Positions 1 through 7,158 of a DNA stretch of 64,000 nt are shown here, one piece after another (the stretch's first letter is position 1; each line of letters starts with the position of its first letter). The DNA comes from Candidatus Baltobacteraceae bacterium (GTDB lineage Bacteria; Vulcanimicrobiota; Vulcanimicrobiia; Vulcanimicrobiales; Vulcanimicrobiaceae), in assembly GCA_036488875.1 (NCBI GenBank), contig DASXGW010000013.1:169281-233280 (forward strand), in the 5' to 3' direction. The notes beneath the pieces are model-generated. The model ran no database searches. It saw nothing but the letters and a program-made list of their open reading frames with translations, and was not told where the DNA came from. The translations under genes and the position numbers were made by a program.

Positions 1-23
1 ACGCCGGTGGGAACGTGGCGCAT
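1..23 (-). other. Possible start of a gene running out of the window
   Basis: After the stop of the O-methyltransferase gene an ATG on the minus strand at 21-23 opens a frame (MRHVPTG) that leaves the window after seven codons. A GGAG lies about 12 bases upstream. Too little is present to name or confirm a gene. Confidence 0.2.
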
Positions 24-49
24 GGTGTGTTTGAACTCCAACGGGCCCG

Positions 50-628
50 TCATCGGATACGCGCGCCGATACCGGTTCCGTTGCCAAGCGGCAGAATGGT
101 GGCATTGAGCGACGGGTGACCGAGAAACGCGTCGATGAATTCGCGACCGGCCGCCAGACAGTCGTCGACGATGATGAGGCCCGATAGCTTGAGCATCGGG
201 AGGGCAAGATCCATGTATTGCCGGTACTCGCGCTCGTCGGCGTCGATGAACGCGATGTCGAGGTTGCGCTGCGGAAAATTTTCGAGCAGCTCCAGCGCCG
301 GCGTGTTGAAAATTTCGATGAAATCGTCTTCGCCGGCACGTCTGAAGTACGAACGCGCGATGTCGGTGCGATGCGTGTCCGGATCGATCGTCCAGATTTT
401 GCCCATACGTGGTTGCGCGAGCGCCATCCACAGCGTCGAGTATCCGTAGGCCGTTCCGATTTCGAGAATGTGGTTGGCTTGCATCGCGCTGACCAGCGTG
501 GACAGCAGGCGCCCGGTCTCGCGAGGTACAATCGGAACTCCGTCCTTGCGTCCGTGCTGCTCCAGCTCGAGCAGCAGTGGATGCGGTTCCGGGTGTACCG
601 CCTCGAGACTTTGCAAATCCAGCTCCAT
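50..628 (-). CDS. Class I SAM-dependent O-methyltransferase (family 3 type)
   Basis: A 192-residue protein of the catechol/caffeoyl-CoA O-methyltransferase type, which moves a methyl group from S-adenosylmethionine to a hydroxyl on a small molecule. The SAM-binding motif EIGTAYGYST is at about residues 56-65. FIDADEREY (127-135) and IIVDDCL (152-158) hold the acidic residues that bind the metal and substrate in this family. The length is a little short of the usual 200-220 residues but the core fold is complete. Start is ATG, directly opposite the 5' side of the LON-domain gene, from which it is divergently transcribed. The substrate cannot be told from sequence. Confidence 0.88.
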   Translation of the reverse strand: MELDLQSLEAVHPEPHPLLLELEQHGRKDGVPIVPRETGRLLSTLVSAMQANHILEIGTAYGYSTLWMALAQPRMGKIWTIDPDTHRTDIARSYFRRAGEDDFIEIFNTPALELLENFPQRNLDIAFIDADEREYRQYMDLALPMLKLSGLIIVDDCLAAGREFIDAFLGHPSLNATILPLGNGTGIGARIR

Positions 629-684
629 CGTCGCGTTCTGTTGGCCGGGAACCAGGGGCGACCTGCCCGAAAAGAGGCCGTCCC

Positions 685-1398
685 ATGCTCCGCCGCCTGC
701 GTTTGTTTCCGCTCAATGCCGTGCTCTTTCCGGGTGCCGTGCTCAACTTGCACATCTTCGAGGCGCGCTACAAGCAGATGATCGACGAGTGTCTGAGCAG
801 CGGCGAAGGATTCGGCGTGGCCTTGATTGCGGAGGGAGCCGAGGCAGGCGATCCCAACGTCACTCCGCACGAAGTTGGCTCGATCGCGGAAATCGTCGAC
901 GTGCAGTCGCTGCCTTTCGATCGCTACTTCATCTCGACGGTCGGACGGCAGCGTTTTCGCATCTGCGAAATCGTCAGCCGCGAGCCGTATCTCATGGTCG
1001 ACGCCGACGTTCTCGACGACGCCGAGGACGACGACGAGGAAATCGCGCGCCTGAACGAGCGCGTCCACTCGCTGTTCGCGGAGTATTTGGAACTGGTCGT
1101 GGAGCTTTCCGGAAGCGAGGCCAAGGTGCGCCTTCCGGACGACCCCCAACGTGCCTCTTTCGTCGTCGGCGATACGCTGCAGATTGCCGAAGCGATCAAG
1201 CAGCGTCTACTCGAACTGGAGACGACGAAAAAACGGCTGGTCGCGGAAGAAGATTTCCTACAGCGGTTGCTGCCGCAGCTGCGCCGCCTTTTGGAACGCC
1301 GGCGCAAGGAGCTCGAGGCGCGACGCGAGCGCGGCGAGGACATTTCGTTTCGTCCCAATCAGGAAAAATTCTTCGGAAAATACTTCTCGCCGAATTAA
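685..1398 (+). CDS. Stand-alone LON substrate-binding domain protein
   Basis: A 237-residue protein made of the N-terminal substrate-binding domain of Lon protease without the ATPase or peptidase parts. The family signature is visible at the start: LFPLNAVLFPGAVLNLHIFE, then ARYKQ. A charged segment with helical, coiled-coil character makes up roughly the last 70 residues. Such proteins are common in bacteria and are thought to bind unfolded or modified proteins, but their role is poorly known. The start chosen is ATG 685, because AGAGG lies about 8 bases upstream and homology begins at once; the frame is open further upstream but that part is arginine-rich and not protein-like. The stop overlaps the folD stop by 3 bases (convergent). 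Confidence 0.85.
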   Translation: MLRRLRLFPLNAVLFPGAVLNLHIFEARYKQMIDECLSSGEGFGVALIAEGAEAGDPNVTPHEVGSIAEIVDVQSLPFDRYFISTVGRQRFRICEIVSREPYLMVDADVLDDAEDDDEEIARLNERVHSLFAEYLELVVELSGSEAKVRLPDDPQRASFVVGDTLQIAEAIKQRLLELETTKKRLVAEEDFLQRLLPQLRRLLERRRKELEARRERGEDISFRPNQEKFFGKYFSPN

Positions 1399-2255
1399 CG
1401 CGCGGTAACCATATGCTCTGCACTCTTGACGACATTGCGTAGCAGTGCGATGTTGGTCACCGGTCCGACGCCGCCGGGGACGGGCGTGATCGCGCCGGCG
1501 ACTTGCACGGCGCTCTCGAAATCGACGTCGCCGCGAAGCGCACCGTCGACCAGCGTCGTACCGACGTCGATAACGGTCGCACCCGGCTTGAGATCTTCGC
1601 CGCGGAGCATCCCCGGTACGCCGGTTGCGATGACGACCACGTCGGCCATCTGCGTGTAGGGCTGTAAACCGCGCGACTCCTTGTGTAGAATCGTGACCGT
1701 TGCGTCTTGTGCCAGCATCAGCATGGCGACCGGAAGACCCACGACGACGGATCGGCCGATCATGACGGCTTTGCGGCCGCGCAGCGGCCAGTGCGGACTG
1801 CGCTCGAGCAGCAGCATCACGGCTGCGGGCGTTGCGGCCACATACTCCGTGCCGCTGCCGAAGGCCAGATGGCCCTGATTGGTGGGGTGCGTTCCGTCGA
1901 CGTCCTTGTGCACCGGAATAGCGTCGGCGATTTCGCGGATCGAGAGATGCGCCGGCAACGGCTGCTGCAGCATCACGCCGTGCACCGTCGGATCGTCGCG
2001 CAGGCGCTCGAGGCGCTCGCGCACCTGGGCAAGCGACGCCGATTCGGGCAGCTGGTCGACCTCGACCGTCACGCCGACCCGTTCCCCGGTCTTGGCGAGA
2101 TTACGCACGTAGGCGACGCTCGATTCGTTCCTTCCAACGAAAACGATGTCGAGACGGGGATGAATCCCGGCGTCGCGCAGCGCACTCGTACGGCCGAGGA
2201 GTTCCACGCGTAAGTCGGCCGCGAGCGCCTTTCCGTCGAGAATGTTGGCGGGCAC
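1395..2255 (-). CDS. folD: Bifunctional methylenetetrahydrofolate dehydrogenase/cyclohydrolase FolD
   Basis: A 286-residue cytoplasmic enzyme of one-carbon metabolism that interconverts 5,10-methylene-, 5,10-methenyl- and 10-formyl-tetrahydrofolate. Family motifs are all there: LQQPLP (about 97-102), KDVDG with the conserved Asp, the nucleotide-binding GRSVVVGLP, and PVPGGVGPVT near the C-terminus. Start is GTG. One feature is odd: the catalytic Tyr-x-x-x-Lys reads Tyr49-V-R-N-Leu53, so the usual lysine is leucine, with a lysine two positions later at 55. Whether the cyclohydrolase step is intact is therefore uncertain. Divergent from the small gene at 2292. Confidence 0.93.
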   Translation of the reverse strand: MPANILDGKALAADLRVELLGRTSALRDAGIHPRLDIVFVGRNESSVAYVRNLAKTGERVGVTVEVDQLPESASLAQVRERLERLRDDPTVHGVMLQQPLPAHLSIREIADAIPVHKDVDGTHPTNQGHLAFGSGTEYVAATPAAVMLLLERSPHWPLRGRKAVMIGRSVVVGLPVAMLMLAQDATVTILHKESRGLQPYTQMADVVVIATGVPGMLRGEDLKPGATVIDVGTTLVDGALRGDVDFESAVQVAGAITPVPGGVGPVTNIALLRNVVKSAEHMVTAR

Positions 2256-2276
2256 GCCGTCGCCGTTCGTCCGCCG

Positions 2277-2294
2277 AAGGAGGCAAACCCCCTG
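2277..2294 (+). promoter_or_regulatory. Strong Shine-Dalgarno site followed by a CTG start codon
   Basis: AAGGAGG at 2277-2283 is a near-perfect ribosome-binding site. Eight bases downstream, in frame with the following gene, is CTG (2292-2294). No ATG, GTG or TTG lies in frame at the right distance; the next candidate is TTG 2316, which is 32 bases from the site. Confidence 0.65.
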
Positions 2295-2576
2295 GAACGC
2301 GTTGCACGCGAAGTTTTGCTGCGGTCGCGCTTCGCGCCCGAAGAGTTCGAGCGCGCGTTCGAGAGCTTCGTGCAGACCTATAACGTCACGCCGACCGTCG
2401 GACGCTGCAGTCCCGAGGTGCTCGACCGCTATTGCAAGCTGTTCGAACGGCTCGAAGACGCGGCGCGCCTGCAGGAAGTGCGTTTTCGCGGCATCCCGCT
2501 CTACGCGGCCGTGTTGCCGGCTGGAACGGTCGTGTTCGAAGGAGAGGTCGACGAAGACCGAATGGGTGACTGGTGA
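2292..2576 (+). CDS. Unrecognised small acidic protein
   Basis: A 94-residue protein I do not recognise. It begins (M/L)ERVAREVLLRSRFAPEEFERAF, is rich in charged residues, and has no signal peptide, membrane segment or cysteine cluster; a single cysteine pair (about 46 and 56) is not in a metal-binding pattern. The composition and frame quality look like a real cytoplasmic protein. The start is placed at CTG 2292 because of the strong ribosome-binding site; a shorter form from TTG 2316 (86 residues) is possible. Its stop overlaps the GTG of the thioredoxin-family gene by GTGA, so the two are translationally coupled. Confidence 0.6.
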   Translation: MERVAREVLLRSRFAPEEFERAFESFVQTYNVTPTVGRCSPEVLDRYCKLFERLEDAARLQEVRFRGIPLYAAVLPAGTVVFEGEVDEDRMGDW

Positions 2577-3109
2577 GATCGCGCGTCGTCGCGTGGGTGG
2601 TTGCCGCCGTCGTCGTCATTGCCGCCCTTTGGATTCTCGTTCCGCTCTTTGGCTCGCAATCGGGTCACGCGAACGGACCGGCCGGTATGGCGGGGGAAGC
2701 GGCTCCCGTGTTTGCCCTGCGCGACGATCGCGGTCAGCCGGTTTCGCTTGCGAACTATCGCGGCCAAGTCGTCGTCATGAATCTCTGGGCGTCGTGGTGT
2801 CCGCCGTGCCGTGCCGAAATGCCCGATTTGCAGCGATTATCGCAGACGTATCGCGGGCGTGGTCTCGCCATCGTCGGCGTCAATGAAGGCGAGTCGCCCG
2901 AACGCGCGCGCGCATTTGCCGACGCGCTCCACATCGCCTTCCCGATTTGGATCGACGACCAGCAGCAGTACGGTCGCGTGTACGCGGCGCTCGGAATGCC
3001 GACAACCGTTATCATCGGACGCGACGGAACGGTGGTGCGCGGCTTCGACGGAGCGCTGGCGTATCCGCAGATGCGGGCGGCGGTGAACGACTTGGTGGCG
3101 GCGCGTTGA
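2573..3109 (+). CDS. TlpA/ResA-type membrane-anchored thioredoxin
   Basis: A 178-residue protein with one N-terminal membrane anchor (about residues 7-25) and a periplasmic thioredoxin fold of the TlpA/ResA/DsbE type. The redox site is WCPPC (Cys76, Cys79) in the setting MNLWASWCPPCRAEMP, and the cis-proline loop GMPTTVII follows near residue 145. Proteins like this reduce disulfides outside the membrane, often for cytochrome c maturation. No cytochrome genes are next to it, so the partner is unknown. Start GTG overlaps the upstream stop; its own stop overlaps the TTG start of the next gene (TTGA). Confidence 0.9.
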   Translation: MRSRVVAWVVAAVVVIAALWILVPLFGSQSGHANGPAGMAGEAAPVFALRDDRGQPVSLANYRGQVVVMNLWASWCPPCRAEMPDLQRLSQTYRGRGLAIVGVNEGESPERARAFADALHIAFPIWIDDQQQYGRVYAALGMPTTVIIGRDGTVVRGFDGALAYPQMRAAVNDLVAAR

Positions 3110-3954
3110 GCGCGTATGCCGCCATTGCGATCGTCCTGACGGCAGTGGCATGGATAGAGGTCGCGATTCCGGGTCGCGACCTCTACCACACCGGCTGGTT
3201 CAACGTCGCACTAGCCGCACTCGTCGTCATCTGCGTTGCCGGCGCCCGAAGACGAAATCTCGTGGTAGCGCTGGGGGCTGCAGTCGTCGCCGGCGCGACC
3301 ATTGCCGGCGGACTCTTCGCGCCCGACAACCATACCGTCGTCGGCGCGCCCGGACAGCGCGTGCGCGTTGACGATTTGGGCGGTACGCTGGCGTTTCCGT
3401 TCGCGCAGCCCAGAACCTCGCGGCAACAGGTCGCGTTTCTCGGACCGCCGCTGACCACGTTCGTCTTACACCCCGTCGAGCGCAGCGTCGTCTACGTCGA
3501 AGCGCGCGACGCGCGACAAAACCGTTTGACGGTCACCCAACCGACGGGAACCGCGTTTCTGTCGCCGGTTTTGCTGATGCAGCAACAACAGCAGATCGCC
3601 GGCTTGATGCTGCCGTACGATTCGTTTGCCGTTCCGGCCGCGCACCGCATCGTAAAGGCGGTACTCTTTTCTCCGCAGCAGGCGGCGATGCTGCGAGGTA
3701 TCCAAGGGCTGGCAACCGGGGCAGTGCTCTTCGCTGTTGACGACGACAACGATCGGCCGTTGCCGCACGCGATCGCGTTGTGCGTCGACGGCCAATCCGT
3801 TACGGTCGGCGGCCTTTTGCTGCACGCCGACATCCTGCAATACCCCGCGATCGAGGTTGTCGCCGTGCCGTCGCTCGTCGCCGCGGGTATTGGAACGCTA
3901 CTCGTGTTCGGCGGACTGTTCGCCATGAGGAGACAAACGCGCAAAGGCTCTTAG
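3106..3954 (+). CDS. Membrane protein of unknown function, coupled to TlpA-like gene
   Basis: A 282-residue protein with two N-terminal membrane segments (about 3-20 and 28-60), a large extracytoplasmic part, and one C-terminal membrane segment (about 255-275) followed by a basic tail RRQTRKGS. This layout faintly resembles ResB-like cytochrome c biogenesis proteins, which also follow thioredoxin-like genes, but I see no conserved ResB motif and do not assign it. The start is TTG 3106, overlapping the stop of the thioredoxin gene by TTGA; no ATG or GTG lies at the right place. Confidence 0.7.
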   Translation: MSAYAAIAIVLTAVAWIEVAIPGRDLYHTGWFNVALAALVVICVAGARRRNLVVALGAAVVAGATIAGGLFAPDNHTVVGAPGQRVRVDDLGGTLAFPFAQPRTSRQQVAFLGPPLTTFVLHPVERSVVYVEARDARQNRLTVTQPTGTAFLSPVLLMQQQQQIAGLMLPYDSFAVPAAHRIVKAVLFSPQQAAMLRGIQGLATGAVLFAVDDDNDRPLPHAIALCVDGQSVTVGGLLLHADILQYPAIEVVAVPSLVAAGIGTLLVFGGLFAMRRQTRKGS

Positions 3955-3992
3955 CCGCGACGAGCGATGCTAACGGCTAGGCCTAGAACTCC

Positions 3993-4370
3993 CTACTCGT
4001 CTCTGAAGAAGCCGGCGATGTTTCCGCTCGAATCGAGCACGAATAAGAAATTGCGCGACCCCTTATCGAAAATCGCCGTATAGTGATAGCGGTCGTAGCC
4101 TGGCACTGAATCTTCGCTCACGTATTGGAGCTTTTGAAACTTGCCAAACGGCGCCAGATTGTCGTCGATCTGAGCCACGAGAGCCGGGGCGAATCCTTGC
4201 GCCATCTGCGGCGTCACGCCTTTCGTGGGAACCTGCCCCGCAAGAATGGTGGTGAAGAACGCTTGGAATTGCGCTGTCTTTGCCGGATCCTCCGGAGCCG
4301 GTGAGGCGCCGATAAACGCTATCGTCGCGACTATGAGAAAGCAGCGCGCAAAGAGAGACGTGCTCTTCAT
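3993..4370 (-). CDS. Small secreted protein, DUF3887-like
   Basis: A 125-residue protein with a clear signal peptide (MKSTSLFARCFLIVATIAFIGA, cleavage near GAS-PAP). The mature part has a pattern typical of DUF3887-like domains: an alpha-helical first half, then FGKFQKLQYVSED, YHYTAIFDKGSRNF and a closing DSSGNIAGFF strand. These domains are NTF2-like and their role is mostly unknown. A good ribosome-binding site (GGGAGG) precedes ATG 4370. It is the last gene of the minus-strand set that includes tldE and tldD, 12 bases after tldE. Confidence 0.75.
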   Translation of the reverse strand: MKSTSLFARCFLIVATIAFIGASPAPEDPAKTAQFQAFFTTILAGQVPTKGVTPQMAQGFAPALVAQIDDNLAPFGKFQKLQYVSEDSVPGYDRYHYTAIFDKGSRNFLFVLDSSGNIAGFFRDE

Positions 4371-4382
4371 GGGATCCTCCCT

Positions 4383-5717
4383 TCAGAACTCCGTCGTCGA
4401 AGTAAAGCGGAAGTTTTCGATCTTGACTGCGGGCGATACGAGCGAGTAGTGATAGGAACCGGTGCGCGTCTGCTCGCTCGCGAACTCGCACTGGCGCAGG
4501 CAGTCGAGAATGCTTTGGTTGAACCGCAGGTTGCGCACGCCCCCCGTGACTTTCCCATCTTCGATAAGGAACGTGCCGTCGCGGGTCATTCCGGTGACGA
4601 CCGCCTTCTTTTGATCGACGGTGCGGATATACCAGAACCGGGTGATAAACAAGCCGCGCTTGGTTTCGGCGACGAGCTGCTCTGCGCTCTTGGTTCCGGC
4701 ACCGATGACCAGGTTGCGCGCTTGCGGACCAAATGAGTTCGGCGCGGGCAGCGCGTGGCCGGTGTCCGGCCGCCCCAGCTTGTTCGCGTAATAGCTGTCG
4801 GTGACGACGTTGCGAACGATGCCGTGTTCGACGAGCGGCAGCTGCATCGTTGGATGACCCTCGAAGTCGAAGGGCATTCCGGGGTTGAGCCTATGCGCGT
4901 AGTCGTCGGAAACGTTGACGTTCTCGGCAAAATAGCTGCGGTCGAGCCCGTCGCTGCAGAACGACGCGCCCTCGTCGAAGGTTTGCGCCGAGAAATGTTC
5001 GGCCAGATAGACGAAGAGCTCGCCGAACGCCGATGGCTCGAGGATGACGGTCCACGAACCGGGATCGACGGCGACCGGGTGCGTGGCGCCGGCGGCCTTA
5101 CCGGTCGCGCGGCGCCCGACCGACGCGGCGTCGATGTCGCCTACGCGCGTCGAGTACGCCTCGGCAAAGCCGGTGGAGTCGGACGCGTTCATCTTGACGT
5201 TGACGCCGGCGTCGCTTCCGTCGAACGACGCATGCGCGCCCGACGTGTTGACGATGGTGTATCCTGCCGTCGAGGTCGAGACGTAGCCCGCGCACCATTG
5301 CCCGGCCGATTCGGCCTCGTCGAAGAGCGCCGCACACATCGACGCGCGCAGATCGGCCGGCGCGTCGGCCGTGCCGGGATCGTACGCGCCCGGTGGGGCG
5401 GCGGTCTTTCCGCCGGTAGGAAGCGTTGGATGCAGCGGATCTTGCGGTGCGAGTCGCGCCATTTCGATGGCGCGGTCGACCGCCTCGCGCATGGACGCGT
5501 CGTCGAGACGGTTCGTGCGCGCGACGCCGGTACGCTTATCGACGACCGCACGGATGGAAATACCCGCTTCCGCCGTTGCAACGTTTTGATTGCTGACTTG
5601 GTGCGTGAAGCGCGTCAATGCCGAATCGGCGGCCGACACCAGCACCTCCGCCTCGTCGGCGGCGCCAGCCATATCCAGCGCGCGTTTGGCGACGGCTTCG
5701 CGCTGCGCGCTATGCAT
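4383..5717 (-). CDS. tldE: TldE/PmbA-family protein (metalloprotease partner subunit)
   Basis: A 444-residue protein of the PmbA/TldE family, the partner of TldD in a heterodimeric metalloprotease that trims unfolded or modified peptides. Family features include the RFTHQVSNQNVATAE region near residue 40, ASFCSDGLDR, HPTMQLPLVEHGIVRNVVTDSYYA and the C-terminal GMTRDGTFLIEDGKVTGGVRNLRFNQS. As expected for TldE, it lacks the HExxxH zinc site found in TldD. The start is taken at ATG 5717, which overlaps the end of tldD by 8 bases; an upstream TTG (5735) would add only six residues. Confidence 0.92.
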   Translation of the reverse strand: MHSAQREAVAKRALDMAGAADEAEVLVSAADSALTRFTHQVSNQNVATAEAGISIRAVVDKRTGVARTNRLDDASMREAVDRAIEMARLAPQDPLHPTLPTGGKTAAPPGAYDPGTADAPADLRASMCAALFDEAESAGQWCAGYVSTSTAGYTIVNTSGAHASFDGSDAGVNVKMNASDSTGFAEAYSTRVGDIDAASVGRRATGKAAGATHPVAVDPGSWTVILEPSAFGELFVYLAEHFSAQTFDEGASFCSDGLDRSYFAENVNVSDDYAHRLNPGMPFDFEGHPTMQLPLVEHGIVRNVVTDSYYANKLGRPDTGHALPAPNSFGPQARNLVIGAGTKSAEQLVAETKRGLFITRFWYIRTVDQKKAVVTGMTRDGTFLIEDGKVTGGVRNLRFNQSILDCLRQCEFASEQTRTGSYHYSLVSPAVKIENFRFTSTTEF

Positions 5718-7158
5718 AACCGACACCCACCGCAACGTTGCGGAAACGAGCCGGCGCCGTCGCCTGCGTGGTCAATCCCGTCTGCATCGGTTCGCCCTTG
5801 CCGCAGTTGGGCGTTCCCCACGCAAACCACGACCGGTCGTCGCCGATCGCGTCGCAGGAGTTCCAGAACCTCGGCGTCATGCCGGCGTACGTTGGATTCT
5901 TGAGCATGCGGCCGCGTTTGCCGTTTTTGACTTCCCATCCGATTTCACAGCCGAACTGGAAGTTGAGCCGTCGGTCGTCGATCGACCACGAGCGATTGCT
6001 TTCCATGTAAATGCCGTCCGCGACGTCGTCGAATAGGTTGTCGAACGGAACCGATCCCGGAAGCAGTACCAGATTGCACATCCGGATCATCGGCACGTAC
6101 TCCCAGCTCTGCGCACGGACGCAGGCGTTGCTGTCACGCCCGATGGTGCGTGCCGTGTCGTTACTCATCTCGTACCCGGCGAGGATGCCGTTGCGGACGA
6201 TATCCGAACGCACGGATTTGGTTCCCTCGTCGTCGTATCCGCAGGTGGCCATGCCGGCCGGCAGCGCGTTGTCGACGACGATTGAGACGATGTCCGAACC
6301 GTACTTCAGCTTGCCGATTTGATCGATTTCGAGGAAACTCGTTCCGGAAAAGTTCGCTTCCCACCCCATTACGCGATCGAGCTCGGCCGGATGGCCGCAC
6401 GACTCGTGAATCTGCAGCGACATCTGCGATCCGCCTAAAATGATATCGAACGTTCCGGCGGGACATTGCGGTGCGCGAAGCAGCGCCACGGCCTCCTCGG
6501 CAACGCGCGGAGCACCTTCGAGAAGCTTTGCGGCTTCGACGATTTCCCAACCGCCCGATTGATACAAGCCGACGTCGCCCGGATAAGTGCGCGACTGTAC
6601 GTCGCCGTCACCGACGGCCATCGCTTCGACGCCGCATCCGGTGTGGCGCAACCGCTGCGCGATACGCGATCCGGTCGTGCTGTACAGCGTCTTGTCCGTA
6701 CGCCAGAGATCGAGCCATGCGCGACCGACGGTAATTTCCGGCGAGACGTGCAGCAATCGCTCGGCATCGAGGAGCAGCGCCACGCGCTCACCGAGCGGCA
6801 CGTCGTAGGGATCGCGCACGACCGGGGTATCGAACGTATCGACGTAGGGCGCCGGCGGCGGAGAGCCGATCCGGCGCCGTGCGATGGAGGCGCTCGCGCG
6901 GGCAATCTTCGCGGCGCGTGCCGCGGTGCGGTCGAGCTGCGCGTCGCTCAAGTCGGAGCTGGCCGCGAAGCCCCACGCCCCGTCGACTAAGGCGCGAACG
7001 CCATAGCCGGTGCTAACGCTATCGGCCAGCGTCGCTACGACGCCGTTGCGTACCTCGATGCGGTGGGCGTGCTGCGTTTCGAACCGAACGTCGGCGTAGT
7101 TTGCACCCGCTGCCGTTGCACCGTCGAGCACGCGTGCTGCTAAGCCCGCGAAGTCCAT
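5710..7158 (-). CDS. tldD: TldD-family metalloprotease
   Basis: A 482-residue TldD protein, the zinc-bearing subunit of the TldD/TldE protease. The HExxxH site is HESCGH (His251, Glu252, His256). Other family features are the N-terminal YADVRFETQHAHRIEVRNG, GYGVRALVDGAWGFA near 51-65, and GMTPRFWNSCDAIG near the end. In E. coli this complex matures microcin B17 and the CcdA antitoxin; in bacteria without those it is thought to clear peptides. No RiPP precursor gene is visible nearby. ATG 7158 lies inside the 3' part of the upstream glycosidase frame. Confidence 0.95.
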   Translation of the reverse strand: MDFAGLAARVLDGATAAGANYADVRFETQHAHRIEVRNGVVATLADSVSTGYGVRALVDGAWGFAASSDLSDAQLDRTAARAAKIARASASIARRRIGSPPPAPYVDTFDTPVVRDPYDVPLGERVALLLDAERLLHVSPEITVGRAWLDLWRTDKTLYSTTGSRIAQRLRHTGCGVEAMAVGDGDVQSRTYPGDVGLYQSGGWEIVEAAKLLEGAPRVAEEAVALLRAPQCPAGTFDIILGGSQMSLQIHESCGHPAELDRVMGWEANFSGTSFLEIDQIGKLKYGSDIVSIVVDNALPAGMATCGYDDEGTKSVRSDIVRNGILAGYEMSNDTARTIGRDSNACVRAQSWEYVPMIRMCNLVLLPGSVPFDNLFDDVADGIYMESNRSWSIDDRRLNFQFGCEIGWEVKNGKRGRMLKNPTYAGMTPRFWNSCDAIGDDRSWFAWGTPNCGKGEPMQTGLTTQATAPARFRNVAVGVGYA

